The notes beneath the pieces were generated by a model. That model made no database searches. It worked only from the letters and a program-made list of their open reading frames with translations, and was not told where the DNA came from. 64,000 nt of DNA from Bacteroidales bacterium (GTDB lineage: Bacteria; Bacteroidota; Bacteroidia; Bacteroidales; Muribaculaceae), in the NCBI GenBank assembly GCA_019416285.1, contig DXXM01000005.1:46644-110643 (forward strand), written 5' to 3'. Positions within the stretch are counted from its first letter, which is position 1. Each line of letters begins with the position of its first letter. The position numbers and the translations under genes were made by a program. This document shows, piece after piece, positions 34,587 through 43,354 of the stretch.

Positions 34587-35819
34587 TCAGATTTCCGTGG
34601 AATCATCCTCGGTGTCGTATTTCTGGAAGAGGAAATCGTTGTAGGGAAAGCGGGTGAGGTGAATTTCCTTGGCGCGCTCGTAGAGCATCTGTTTGAGTTG
34701 CTCGATGTTGGTTCCCTTCTTGGCCGAGATGAACACGCAGTCGTGGGGGAGACGGGCCATCCACATGCGTTCCAGCTCCTCGAGCGACACATTCTCGCGC
34801 GTGCGCTCCGTCAGGTCGTTTTCGTCCTTAGGCTTATAGGAAAAGGCATCGATTTTGTTGAATACCATAATCATCGGCTTGTTGGCGCCGTTGCAGACCT
34901 CGCGGAGAGTCTTGTCGACCACCTCAATCTGCTCCTCGAAGTTGGGGTGGGAGATGTCGACCACATGCACCAGCAGGTCGGCCTCGCGCACCTCGTCGAG
35001 TGTCGATTTGAACGAGTCGACAAGGTGGGTCGGGAGCTTGCGGATGAACCCTACGGTGTCGGTGAGCAGGAAGGGGAGATTGTCGATGATTACCTTGCGC
35101 ACGGTGGTGTCGAGGGTGGCGAAAAGTTTGTTTTCGGCAAACACATCGCTCTTGCTCAGCACATTCATCAGGGTCGATTTGCCTGCGTTGGTGTAGCCCA
35201 CGAGAGCCACGCGCGTGAGTTTGCCGCGGTTCTTGCGCTGCACGGCTTTCTGCTTGTCGATGTCGCGCAACTGGTCCTTGAGCCAGGAGATGCGGTTGAG
35301 GATGATACGGCGGTCGGTCTCAATCTGCGTTTCACCCGGGCCACGCATGCCGATACCGCCTCGCTGACGCTCCAGGTGGGTCCACATTCGGGTCAGGCGC
35401 GGGAGCAGATACTGATACTGGGCCAGTTCGACCTGCGTCTTGGCGTTGGCCGTGCGTGCTCGCTTGGCGAATATGTCGAGGATCAGGCTGGTGCGGTCGA
35501 GAATCTTCACTTTCAGCTCGCGCTCGATGTTGAGCACCTGCTTCGAGCTGAGGTCATCGTCGAAAATGGCCATGCCGATGTCGTTGTTTTCGATGAACTC
35601 ACGGATTTCGTCGAGTTTGCCTTTGCCAACGAAAGTGCGCGGGTTGGGGTAGGGGAGACGCTGGGTGAACACCTTGACAGTCTCCGCACCGGCGGTGTCG
35701 GCCAGGAACGCGAGCTCGTCGAGATATTCCGCAGATTTCGCCTCGTTCTGCGTTTCGGTTATGAGGCCTACGAGGACAGCCTTTTCTGTCACCTCCTCGT
35801 TGAGTATCTGGTCAATCAT
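34587..35819 (-). CDS. hflX: Ribosome-associated GTPase HflX
   Basis: A 410-residue GTPase that acts on stalled or heat-damaged ribosomes. The HflX N-domain (YPNPRTFVGKGKLDEI at about 50) leads to a linker helix with RGGIGMRGPGETQIETDRR, then the G-domain: G1 GYTNAGKST (about 202), G3 DTVGF, G4 NKID. Start ATG 35819 (MIDQILNEEVTEKAV) is chosen because the longer frame would overlap the next gene and pass through the promoter. It is preceded by a terminator and its own -7 box. Confidence 0.94.
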   Translation of the reverse strand: MIDQILNEEVTEKAVLVGLITETQNEAKSAEYLDELAFLADTAGAETVKVFTQRLPYPNPRTFVGKGKLDEIREFIENNDIGMAIFDDDLSSKQVLNIERELKVKILDRTSLILDIFAKRARTANAKTQVELAQYQYLLPRLTRMWTHLERQRGGIGMRGPGETQIETDRRIILNRISWLKDQLRDIDKQKAVQRKNRGKLTRVALVGYTNAGKSTLMNVLSKSDVFAENKLFATLDTTVRKVIIDNLPFLLTDTVGFIRKLPTHLVDSFKSTLDEVREADLLVHVVDISHPNFEEQIEVVDKTLREVCNGANKPMIMVFNKIDAFSYKPKDENDLTERTRENVSLEELERMWMARLPHDCVFISAKKGTNIEQLKQMLYERAKEIHLTRFPYNDFLFQKYDTEDDSTEI

Positions 35820-35901
35820 ATATAACGGAATGATTTTTTCTTCAATAAAAATTTCTTCTGTAAGAGAATAAATCCTCTTTGTCAGAAAACTGATTATGAT
35901 A

Positions 35902-35909
35902 CAAAGATA
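35902..35909 (-). promoter_or_regulatory. -7 box TATCTTTG for hflX
   Basis: Minus-strand match to TAnnTTTG, 83 bases upstream of the ATG and next to the terminator of the preceding gene. Confidence 0.6.
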
Positions 35910-35915
35910 ACAAAT

Positions 35916-35949
35916 TTTCCCTGAAAAAGAGCGCTCTTTTTCAGGGAAA
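35916..35949 (-). terminator. 34-bp perfect palindrome, terminator of the WecA/TagO-type gene
   Basis: Both 17-bp arms match exactly with no loop (TTTCCCTGAAAAAGAGC and its complement). As RNA it would form a stem with a small loop between the wecA-like stop and the hflX promoter. Confidence 0.7.
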
Positions 35950-36012
35950 TAATATTGCGCTGCCGGTAATGTGGCGATGCGTTTGCTGTATTGAATCTGT
36001 AGATGGTGCGGA

Positions 36013-37140
36013 TTATGCCTGACGGGTACTTTCGCGGGCTTCACGCTGCCTGATAATGCTCGAAAGCCAGAGATTGCCGAGTGTCCAGGCCACGACATCA
36101 AGTATGACAAGGATATTAATGTTCACATTGAAGAATCTTGCCAGCAGGAAGTTGACTATGGTGAACATGGCCGATACGCTGACTATGGTAATCATGGCCA
36201 TACGAGGTTTCATGCCTGCAGCAAGAATTTTGTGGTGGATATGGCTCTTGTCCGGCAGGAAGGGGCTGCGGTGCTGACGGATGCGCAGCATGTAGACGCG
36301 GATTACGTCGAAGCAGGGCACAATCAGCGGCGAGAAAGCAACTACGGCCGGGTTGATGCTGATCTCAGGGCTGTCCTCATGTACATATAATATTGTGCCG
36401 AGCACTCCGAGTATCAGACCGATGGTTAGTGAGCCGGTGTCGCCCATGAATATCTTGGAGTGTTTCTTGACATCGCCGAACACATTGTAGTAGAAGAATG
36501 GTGCGAGGACGCCGAGAGTTGCGAAGCTGACGATAGACATTGCATACTCGCCAAGATACATGAAAGCACAGCCGTAAATCACACAGGCAATCGAGCTGAG
36601 TCCGGAGGCGAGACCGTCGATACCGTCGATGAGGTTGATGGCATTGATTAGAAAGACAAGCACAATGACTGTGAACGGGTAGCCGAACCAGGGAGAGACG
36701 CTCCCGATGCCGAGAACACCTCCGAGATCAGAGAACCAGATTCCTCCTCCTATAAGGAATATGGCACAGATGAGCTGCACCACGAATTTCGCGCGGTATT
36801 TGATACCGATAAGATCGTCGGCAATGCCAACAAGGTAGAGGAGCTGCAGGGCGATGAATGTCGACAGCAACGGAAGGAAGCAATCATGGAGCGCTGCGGC
36901 AAACTGCGGATTGCCAAGCCTGATGTTGGATTCGAGAATCACAGCAATAGATACAAGAATCACAGGAACAAAGGCTATACCGCCGAGTCGCGGCACAAGC
37001 CCTTTGTGAATTTTACGCTCATTCACCTCGTCGAACAGGTTTCGGCGATAGGCTATGAGTAGAATCTGAGGAATAAGCACACCTGCGAGCAGGGCGCAGA
37101 GGAGAAAAGTGATGAGAGAATTAATAGACCAGTATCCCAT
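36013..37140 (-). CDS. Polyprenyl-phosphate GlcNAc-1-phosphate transferase family (MraY/WecA/TagO-like)
   Basis: A 375-residue multi-span inner-membrane enzyme that would load a HexNAc-1-phosphate onto undecaprenyl phosphate, starting O-antigen or other glycan synthesis. Seen: FDEVNERKIHKGLVPRLGG, GIADDLIGIKYR (Asp-Asp), INLIDGIDGLASG (conserved Asp), FMGDTGSLTIG and SHIHHKILAAG (His-rich loop). ATG 37140 (MGYWSINSLITFLL) is preferred; a TTG nine codons upstream also opens the frame. Together with the sugar transferase at 10.5 kb the window holds two initiating enzymes. Confidence 0.9.
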   Translation of the reverse strand: MGYWSINSLITFLLCALLAGVLIPQILLIAYRRNLFDEVNERKIHKGLVPRLGGIAFVPVILVSIAVILESNIRLGNPQFAAALHDCFLPLLSTFIALQLLYLVGIADDLIGIKYRAKFVVQLICAIFLIGGGIWFSDLGGVLGIGSVSPWFGYPFTVIVLVFLINAINLIDGIDGLASGLSSIACVIYGCAFMYLGEYAMSIVSFATLGVLAPFFYYNVFGDVKKHSKIFMGDTGSLTIGLILGVLGTILYVHEDSPEISINPAVVAFSPLIVPCFDVIRVYMLRIRQHRSPFLPDKSHIHHKILAAGMKPRMAMITIVSVSAMFTIVNFLLARFFNVNINILVILDVVAWTLGNLWLSSIIRQREARESTRQA

Positions 37141-37350
37141 AAAAAGTTTCAAATAAAATTTAAGCAAGGATTCTGTGACAGAATTGATAGAGTAATTTTA
37201 TACAAGCACAAAGTCTTCAACACATCGTTAAAAAGATAAATCAGCCAACCGGAGAGTGCCGTTCTTGACATGAACGGAGGTGGGCTATGGCATTGTGTCC
37301 GGATTAACCGTAAGACGAGAACGGTCAGGGTTCCGGCATAGTTACCTCTG

Positions 37351-37358
37351 CAAAGATA
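37351..37358 (-). promoter_or_regulatory. -7 box TATCTTTG upstream of the WecA/TagO-type gene
   Basis: Minus-strand TAnnTTTG match, giving a leader of about 200 nt. The 378-base gap (37141-37518) otherwise shows one small hairpin (about 37260-37277) and no gene. Confidence 0.5.
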
Positions 37359-37518
37359 CGCATTAACATTTGAATAATCTAAAAATCAGCTAAAAAAAGT
37401 GAACTTTCTGCGGAATAAAGTATGAAATTTTTTTTGCTACATTCCGGAGCGTGTTTGGCTGTTTTATCAGTTGTCCTCATGAAAGAGGTTCGTTCTTTTT
37501 CTGCCGGAACCCTGCGGG

Positions 37519-38994
37519 TCAGTTTTTTTCAATCCATTTGGGGAGGGAGAAGATGTATTCGAGGCCGCCTTGGGAGCGGTTGCGCACTGATATTGTGCCG
37601 CCGAATGACACTATTGTGCTCTTCACAATGGGTAGTCCCAGACCTGTGCCGCCCATCTTGCGCGAGCGGCCGGTGTCGACGCGGTAGAAGCGCTCGAAGA
37701 GGTGGCTGATGTGCTCTTCTCCGACGCCGTTGCCGTTGTCGTAGAAACGGAACATGAAGAAACGCTCGTTAGAGGAAATCATGTCGAGGTGAATCTCGGT
37801 TCCGCCCGAATAAGCAGCGGAGTTCTTTATGAGTCCGCATATCATTCCCTGAAGCAGACTGTAGTTGGCCGATACGTTGCAGTCGAGGGGAATATCGAAG
37901 AAGAATTTGAGATTTCCGGCAAGGTTCGAGGCCGGGAGGTCGTAGTCAATCTGGTAGACCAGGTCGTGCATGTTGACGCTGGCGAGGGTAATCATGTCGG
38001 ATGCGTTCTCGAGACGTGTCATTGTCGAGACGTCGTTGAGCAGCGACGTGAGGCGTTCCACATTTGAGAGCATGCGCTGGAGGAAGCGGTTGCGCGTCTC
38101 GGCATCCATATCCGGGTCGGCGAGTATCGATTCGAGATAGCCACGGATGATTCCAACGGGGGTCTTGATTTCGTGGTTGATATTGTTGGTCATCTGCCTC
38201 GACATGTTGGCTTTCTCCTCGATGGCGTGGATGGTTATCTGACGTTCTTTCTGTATTTCTTCAAGAGATCGGCTACGCTGATGGTAAAATTTGAGGATTT
38301 CGCGTGATATATCACCGAGTTCGTTACGCGGAAATTCGTAGTCTTCCTTCACTTCTTTGCCTGCGGCAGCGTTTGTGGCAAATTCGCGGAGTATGACAAC
38401 GTTGCGCGAAAGGGCGCGGGTAGAGAAATAGGCGATTAAGAGTGTCCCGCTGAGTACGAGCAGTATCACAAGCCACACGGTGCTGTCAATGTCGATGGCG
38501 TCATGAACACTGTCACTATAGGGTAAAGCCGTGAGCACGGTCACTCGTTTGTCTTCGCTCCGTACCTTTGAAAAGTAATAGAGCTGGTCTTCATCGCGTC
38601 CGATGATCCGCCGTCCTTCGATGCCCTCCATCTCGCTGTCTTTGCGGATTTCATATTTGCGTATATCGACATCGTTCATGTCGGGAGGGACGGGCACTCC
38701 GAGTGAATAGTAAAGACGTCCGTCCAAATAGACGCTGACACGGACCCCTTCAAACATCGATCCCTGGAAGAACTGCCGGATGAATGAGAGAAACGAGCGC
38801 AGATTGACGTCCTGACGGTAAGCTTCCAGGATTCGGTTGTTTACCATGTCAAGTTCTGAACTGAGCATCTGCGCGCGGTAGTCGGCCTCTCTCTTATACT
38901 GGTAATATATGAGGAGGCCGAACCCTATACAGATGGCTGTCGCAATCGGTATGAAGAGTCTCCACTGATAGTTAATCCTTCTCTTTAAAGCCAT
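37519..38994 (-). CDS. Two-component sensor histidine kinase (RprX-like)
   Basis: A 491-residue inner-membrane kinase. There are two membrane helices (about 12-28 and 175-195) flanking a periplasmic sensor domain of about 145 residues. A HAMP-like linker leads to the HisKA box NHEIKTPVGIIRGY (phospho-His near 274). The HATPase has an N-box LIKNSAAYSGG and GGTGLGLPIVKST. It overlaps the response-regulator gene by 23 bases, so the two are translated together. Resembles RprX of Bacteroides in layout; the signal is unknown. Confidence 0.92.
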   Translation of the reverse strand: MALKRRINYQWRLFIPIATAICIGFGLLIYYQYKREADYRAQMLSSELDMVNNRILEAYRQDVNLRSFLSFIRQFFQGSMFEGVRVSVYLDGRLYYSLGVPVPPDMNDVDIRKYEIRKDSEMEGIEGRRIIGRDEDQLYYFSKVRSEDKRVTVLTALPYSDSVHDAIDIDSTVWLVILLVLSGTLLIAYFSTRALSRNVVILREFATNAAAGKEVKEDYEFPRNELGDISREILKFYHQRSRSLEEIQKERQITIHAIEEKANMSRQMTNNINHEIKTPVGIIRGYLESILADPDMDAETRNRFLQRMLSNVERLTSLLNDVSTMTRLENASDMITLASVNMHDLVYQIDYDLPASNLAGNLKFFFDIPLDCNVSANYSLLQGMICGLIKNSAAYSGGTEIHLDMISSNERFFMFRFYDNGNGVGEEHISHLFERFYRVDTGRSRKMGGTGLGLPIVKSTIVSFGGTISVRNRSQGGLEYIFSLPKWIEKN

Positions 38995-39691
38995 AGCCGA
39001 ATCCTAACCGGGTCTCGATATTGTTGCCGTAGCGTCCGATTTTTTTACGGAGGCGTGTGATGTTGGTGTCAATGGTGCGGTTGGTGACGACCACGTCGTC
39101 GGCCCAGACATGGCGGATGATTTCCTCGCGCGAGTAGATGCGGTTGCGGCGGCGCAGGAAAAATGAGAGGATTTCAAGTTCTGTTTTCGTGAGGGAGATT
39201 TTCTCGTTGTCGAGATAGCAGGTTTTGTCGTTGGGATCGATGCGTAATCCCTGGTAGACAATCTGCGGCTCGAGCTCTTCTTCGGGCTGCGGAGCGGCGG
39301 CTCCGCGGGCGCGGCGCGCAATCTGTGCGCGGCGCAACACGGCATTGACGCGCGCTATGACCTCCGAAATCTTAAACGGTTTGGTGATATAGTCGTCGGC
39401 GCCGATGTCCAGTCCCATCACGGTATCGTCCTCACCGTCAAGTGCCGAGCAGAATATTATGGGAACTTCCTCCATCTGCGAGGAATTGCGGATACGCTTG
39501 GCGAAGTCGAATCCGCTAAGCCGCTCCATCATTATGTCTACGATAAACAGGTCGTAGGGTGAGAGATCCATCTCCAGAGCCTCCTCCGCACTGTAAGCTG
39601 TGTCAACAAGATAGCCTTCTTTCTGTAGATTGTATTTCAGAATCTCGCAGATTGATTCTTCGTCGTCGATTACTAAAAGGCGCGTACTCAT
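38972..39691 (-). CDS. OmpR-family response regulator (RprY-like)
   Basis: A 239-residue regulator. The receiver domain has LLVIDDEE (acidic pocket), FIVDIMMERL (phospho-Asp near 53) and the KP pair in YITKPFKI (Lys near 106). An Ala/Arg-rich linker leads to the winged-helix DNA-binding domain with LTKTELEILSFFLRRRNRIYSREEI and TNRTIDTNITRLRKKIG (split here into about residues 168-225). First gene of the two-component operon; upstream the minus strand has TAATTTAG, one mismatch from the -7 consensus. Confidence 0.93.
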   Translation of the reverse strand: MSTRLLVIDDEESICEILKYNLQKEGYLVDTAYSAEEALEMDLSPYDLFIVDIMMERLSGFDFAKRIRNSSQMEEVPIIFCSALDGEDDTVMGLDIGADDYITKPFKISEVIARVNAVLRRAQIARRARGAAAPQPEEELEPQIVYQGLRIDPNDKTCYLDNEKISLTKTELEILSFFLRRRNRIYSREEIIRHVWADDVVVTNRTIDTNITRLRKKIGRYGNNIETRLGFGYGFKEKD

Positions 39692-39877
39692 AATTATTTT
39701 TCAGGCGTGTTTTTATCCGGGGGTGTCCGGGGGTTAACATAGTGTCGGGCAATTGTTCCGGCACTTTTTTCATGTCGCTAAATTACAACAATTTTTCGGT
39801 GAGTGGTGTTAATGAATGTTAAACCGGGCTTTTGGCTGAACTTTTCTCCACGCGGGAGGTTTTAAAGACATAGTTAC

Positions 39878-39960
39878 TATATTTGCACTGTGTTTTCATG
39901 GTATTAGATTTAAGGTTAAAGAACAAAAAGGCTGTCGTGATGACAGCCTTTTGTTTTTTG
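39878..39960 (+). ncRNA. Small RNA gene, copy C (promoter to terminator)
   Basis: TATATTTG (39878-39885) is followed by GCACTGTGTTTTCATGG, then TATTAGATTTAAGGTTAAAG, and an 11-bp hairpin (39926-39936 with 39942-39952, loop GTGAT) with a GTTTTTTG tail. It is identical to copy B over about 80 bases, in the opposite orientation on the chromosome. It stands between the divergent response-regulator promoter region and a repeat array. Confidence 0.65.
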
Positions 39961-39974
39961 GTTAAGGTTTGGGC

Positions 39975-40097
39975 TGAAGGTTTAATAGGGTCTTTAAGGT
40001 CGTTAAGGTCTTTAGGGACTTTAAGGTCTTTAGGATTTGGGAGTAGGATTTGGATAATTCATCAGGATGTAGGGCCATCGCATGCGGTGGCCCTACA
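39975..40097 (+). repeat. Composite intergenic repeat: GGTCTTTAA array plus full 30-bp palindromic element
   Basis: The order is the same as at 23087-23209: GGTTTAATAGGGTCTTTAAG, more GGTCTTTAA units, a GGATTTGGG stretch, AATTCATCAGGATG, then the element. Here the element is a near-perfect 30-bp palindrome (40068-40097, ending CCCTACA) and ends 2 bases before the stop of the ABC gene. Confidence 0.8.
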
Positions 40098-40099
40098 TG

Positions 40100-41524
40100 T
40101 TAACCTAATTTCACCAGTTCTTTTTTCATCGTCACGCTCTCGGGGATTTCTCTTGTGTAGTGGGTGACGAAGATGAGGGTGCTTCTGTTGCGGCTCACGA
40201 GCAGATCAATGAGGCGGCGCACTCGCTCTTTTCTTCCGGCGTCGAGGCCGTGGAGGGGCTCGTCGAGTATCAGCAGCGGGGGTTGCTTGATGAGTGTGCG
40301 CGCCAGGAGCACGAGGCGCTGTTCGCCCGACGAGAGTTCCGCGAAGCGGCGCTCTGCAAGATGGCTGATGTCGAGCAGCCGCAGCCATGTGCGTGCCTCT
40401 TCAAGCTCATCGGCGCTCGCCTTGCGATATTGCGAGAGCGAATTTCTCATGCCGCCCACCACAATCTCCTCCACAGGGAGCGACGAGCGGAAATAGAGCT
40501 GCATCTCGGGACACACATAGCCTATGCGGTCCTTGATTTCCCAGATGCTTTCGCCCGAGCCGCGCCGCCGGTCAAAGAGAGTGATTTTGTTGGCATAGGC
40601 CTGCGGATTGTCGGCACACACCAGGCTGAGGAGCAGCGATTTTCCCGAACCGTTGGGCCCGGTCAGCGCCCAGCGCTCGCCGGAGCGCACGGTCCAGTCG
40701 AGTCCTTCGAGTATCGAGCGCTTGCCGTAGCGTACACGGCCGTCCTCGATGGCGAAAGCGATGTCGAAGTCCGGCATTTCGCCCCTTGCGGGAGGCAGGT
40801 CGGCCTCGGTGAGTCCGCAGTCAGTATCGGCCGAGAGGCTGCGTAGGCGGCTGATTTCCTCCTGGTCACATATCGGCGCCGAGAGAGTGAGATTGTCCAG
40901 GGTAATGACCGCATCGGCATAGTCGGGGATATCCGCTCCGTCGCAGAGGAGCATCACTATGCCTGTCCCCGAGGCGGCGATGCTGCGGATGGCGCTGTCA
41001 AGCTCCCCGCGGGAGCGTGCGTCGAGGCCTATGTAGGGATTGTCGAGAATGAGTATATCGGGGGTGTCGAGCAGGGCGTTGATGACGAGGAGTTTGCGCA
41101 GCTCGCCGCTCGAAAGATAGTTGACCTTCTTCTCCACGACATCGTGAAGCGCGAAAGCGTCGCAGAGCCTCTGCCACCCCTCGCCAGCGGCCTTTTCGCC
41201 GAGGATTTCGCCCACAGTGGGCACCAGGTCGTTGACCGTGGCCTCAAGGCGCTGGTCATAGCGGCTCACCTCTATGCCCGTGAGCGCGTGGATGTCGGTG
41301 AAGGCGAGCATCTTGACCTTCATGTCGGGACGGGCGAAGGTGAGGCGGTTGCCATAGGCATAGCGTCCCTTTTCCATTATCAGACCGAGAGCCGATTTTC
41401 CGGCCCCGTTGGGCCCGAGCACGGCGCAGACCCCTTCGGGGATATAACTGCCGTGGGGATTCTGCATGACAGCGTTGCCGTAGCCGAGACGGGGGCTGTC
41501 GAAGCGTATTAGAAATTTTTCCAT
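40100..41524 (-). CDS. Tandem ABC ATPase, ModF-like
   Basis: A 474-residue soluble protein with two ABC domains. Domain 1: Walker A GPNGAGKSALG, signature YLSSGELRKLL, Walker B LLILDN-type (here ILILDNPYIGLDA). Domain 2: GPNGSGKSLLLS, ELSSGEQRLVLLAR, LLILDEPLHGLDAG. There are no membrane segments and no transporter partner nearby. ModF and related proteins have this layout; the role is unclear, with DNA-repair-like and transport-associated proposals for the group. Domain 1 has Asn in place of the usual catalytic Glu after Walker B, so only the second site may hydrolyse ATP well. Confidence 0.87.
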   Translation of the reverse strand: MEKFLIRFDSPRLGYGNAVMQNPHGSYIPEGVCAVLGPNGAGKSALGLIMEKGRYAYGNRLTFARPDMKVKMLAFTDIHALTGIEVSRYDQRLEATVNDLVPTVGEILGEKAAGEGWQRLCDAFALHDVVEKKVNYLSSGELRKLLVINALLDTPDILILDNPYIGLDARSRGELDSAIRSIAASGTGIVMLLCDGADIPDYADAVITLDNLTLSAPICDQEEISRLRSLSADTDCGLTEADLPPARGEMPDFDIAFAIEDGRVRYGKRSILEGLDWTVRSGERWALTGPNGSGKSLLLSLVCADNPQAYANKITLFDRRRGSGESIWEIKDRIGYVCPEMQLYFRSSLPVEEIVVGGMRNSLSQYRKASADELEEARTWLRLLDISHLAERRFAELSSGEQRLVLLARTLIKQPPLLILDEPLHGLDAGRKERVRRLIDLLVSRNRSTLIFVTHYTREIPESVTMKKELVKLG

Positions 41525-41547
41525 TGTGAAGCTGAATTTTCAGACTG

Positions 41548-41555
41548 CAAAATTA
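41548..41555 (-). promoter_or_regulatory. -7 box TAATTTTG for the tandem ABC gene
   Basis: Minus-strand TAnnTTTG match, 24 bases before the ATG. Confidence 0.6.
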
Positions 41556-41618
41556 CAAAATCACACATTTGCGGCCCGCATTTTTTTAATACGATGTAGA
41601 ATATTATCAGATTTTTTG

Positions 41619-41626
41619 TATTTTTG
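41619..41626 (+). promoter_or_regulatory. -7 box TATTTTTG for the first POT transporter
   Basis: Matches TAnnTTTG, giving a leader of about 120 nt before ATG 41750 and excluding the longer frame that begins at 41624. Confidence 0.6.
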
Positions 41627-41749
41627 CGGAAAATCTCCACAAGTAACAACAATCCCTGCAAGCGCGGTAGCGCCGCGACCGCTTCTGCAAACACCGATAC
41701 CAGGAAAAATACAGTTCAAGCTAATTTAAAAATCACATCTTCATCCGTT

Positions 41750-43276
41750 ATGTTTAAAGACCAACCCAAAGGCCTGATTCCCGCCGCTCTCAGTAACATG
41801 GGCGAGCGTTTCGGCTACTACATCATGAACGCGGTGTTAGTCCTCTTCCTCTGTTCGAAATTCGGACTCAGCGAGGAGACAAGTACACTCATCTATTCAT
41901 TTTTCTATGCCGGAATCTACCTGCTCAGTCTCGTGGGCGGTGTGATTGCCGACCGTACACGCAACTACAAGGGTACCATCATCAGCGGTCTCATCGTGAT
42001 GTGTTCCGGCTATGTGCTCCTCTCGATTCCCATTCTCTCGACGAGCGACAACATCTCCTGGCTCCTCCCGATGACCTGCTTCGCCCTATTCCTCATCGCC
42101 TTTGGCAACGGTCTCTTCAAGGGTAATCTTCAGGCTATCGTCGGCCAGCTCTACGACAACCCTAAATATGCCTCCAAGCGCGACTCCGGCTTCCAGATTT
42201 TCTATGTGTTCATCAACGTCGGCGGTCTTATCGCTCCCTTCGTGGCCCCGATGCTCCGCAGCTGGTGGCTCGGCGTCCACAATCTCGCCTACAATGCCAA
42301 ACTTCCCGCTCTCTGCCATGAGTATCTGAGCGTCACCGACAATATGTCGACCGAGAACATCAACAACCTCTATTCGCTCATCACAGCCACCGGCGGCAAT
42401 GCGGCCGGCGACATCCAGGCGTTCTGCAGCGAGTATCTCGAAGTGTTCAACACCGGTGTCCACTACTCGTTTATCGCATCAGTGGCCGCCATGCTTATTT
42501 CGCTCTCTATCTTCCTTATCTATAAGAAAGGCCTACCCAATCCTTCGGCCAAGGCCAAGGCTGCTTCCGTCAGCATCTCCGACGAGGAGCGCCGCGCTAT
42601 GGCAAAGGAAATCAAACAGCGCATGATGGCCCTCTTCGCAGTGCTCGGCGTGGTGATTTTCTTCTGGTTCTCGTTCCATCAGAACGGCACCTCGCTCTCG
42701 CTCTTCGCCCGCGACTTCGTCGACACATCCACTATCGCTCCTGAGATATGGCAGGCTGTCAACCCCTTCTTCGTGATAGTGCTCACCCCCGTGGTCATGG
42801 CACTCTTCGCTATGCTCAGCCGCCGCGGAATCGAGATTTCAACCCCCAAGAAGATTGCTATCGGCATGGGTCTTGCAGGTCTCGCCTTCCTCTTCCTCGC
42901 AATATTCTCAGGTGTTTCAGGCTATCCCTCGGCAACCGAGTTCCGCGCAATGCCCGTCGAGGAGACAGCAGGCATGCTTGCCGGTCCGTGGGTGCTGATT
43001 CTGCTCTACTTCTTCCTCACCGTGGCAGAGCTCTTCATCTCGCCCCTCGGCCTCTCATTTGTGTCTAAGGTGGCTCCCGCCCACATGCAGGGTCTCTGTC
43101 AAGGTCTCTGGCTCGGCGCGACCGCACTCGGCAACCTCCTCCTGTGGATTGGCCCGCTGATGTATAACGCATGGCCCCTCTGGATGTGCTGGAGCGTATT
43201 CCTTGCCGTCTGCCTCGTCTCGATGGCAGTCATGTTCGGCATGGTCAAATGGCTCGAGCGCGTTACTAATGGGTAA
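41750..43276 (+). CDS. POT-family proton-coupled peptide transporter (first copy)
   Basis: A 508-residue MFS-fold inner-membrane protein. The N-terminus FKDQPKGLIPAALSNMGERFGYY contains the ExxERFxYY-type proton-coupling signature in its reduced form GERFGYY (split here at residues 2-24). FGNGLFKGNLQAIVGQLYD is the second POT motif. About 12-14 helices are predicted. It imports di- or tripeptides with protons. A second POT gene follows in the same direction after a 399-base repeat-rich spacer. Confidence 0.9.
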   Translation: MFKDQPKGLIPAALSNMGERFGYYIMNAVLVLFLCSKFGLSEETSTLIYSFFYAGIYLLSLVGGVIADRTRNYKGTIISGLIVMCSGYVLLSIPILSTSDNISWLLPMTCFALFLIAFGNGLFKGNLQAIVGQLYDNPKYASKRDSGFQIFYVFINVGGLIAPFVAPMLRSWWLGVHNLAYNAKLPALCHEYLSVTDNMSTENINNLYSLITATGGNAAGDIQAFCSEYLEVFNTGVHYSFIASVAAMLISLSIFLIYKKGLPNPSAKAKAASVSISDEERRAMAKEIKQRMMALFAVLGVVIFFWFSFHQNGTSLSLFARDFVDTSTIAPEIWQAVNPFFVIVLTPVVMALFAMLSRRGIEISTPKKIAIGMGLAGLAFLFLAIFSGVSGYPSATEFRAMPVEETAGMLAGPWVLILLYFFLTVAELFISPLGLSFVSKVAPAHMQGLCQGLWLGATALGNLLLWIGPLMYNAWPLWMCWSVFLAVCLVSMAVMFGMVKWLERVTNG

Positions 43277-43289
43277 TTCTGAAATTGAA

Positions 43290-43340
43290 AGTTGAGAGTT
43301 TAAAGTTGAAAACCGAGGCTTTGAATCTGAACTCTCAACT
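43290..43340 (+). terminator. Terminator-like hairpin after the first POT gene
   Basis: A 10-bp stem (GTTGAGAGTT at 43291-43300 with AACTCTCAAC at 43330-43339), extendable by an AT pair. T-run is weak. Confidence 0.5.
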
Positions 43341-43354
43341 ATAAATCATAGAAG

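Noticed and set aside
39883..40167. Reading frame through small-RNA copy C (MVLDLRLKNKK)
   Set aside because: The ATG is ATA in copy A, and the frame passes through the terminator and into the tandem repeats.
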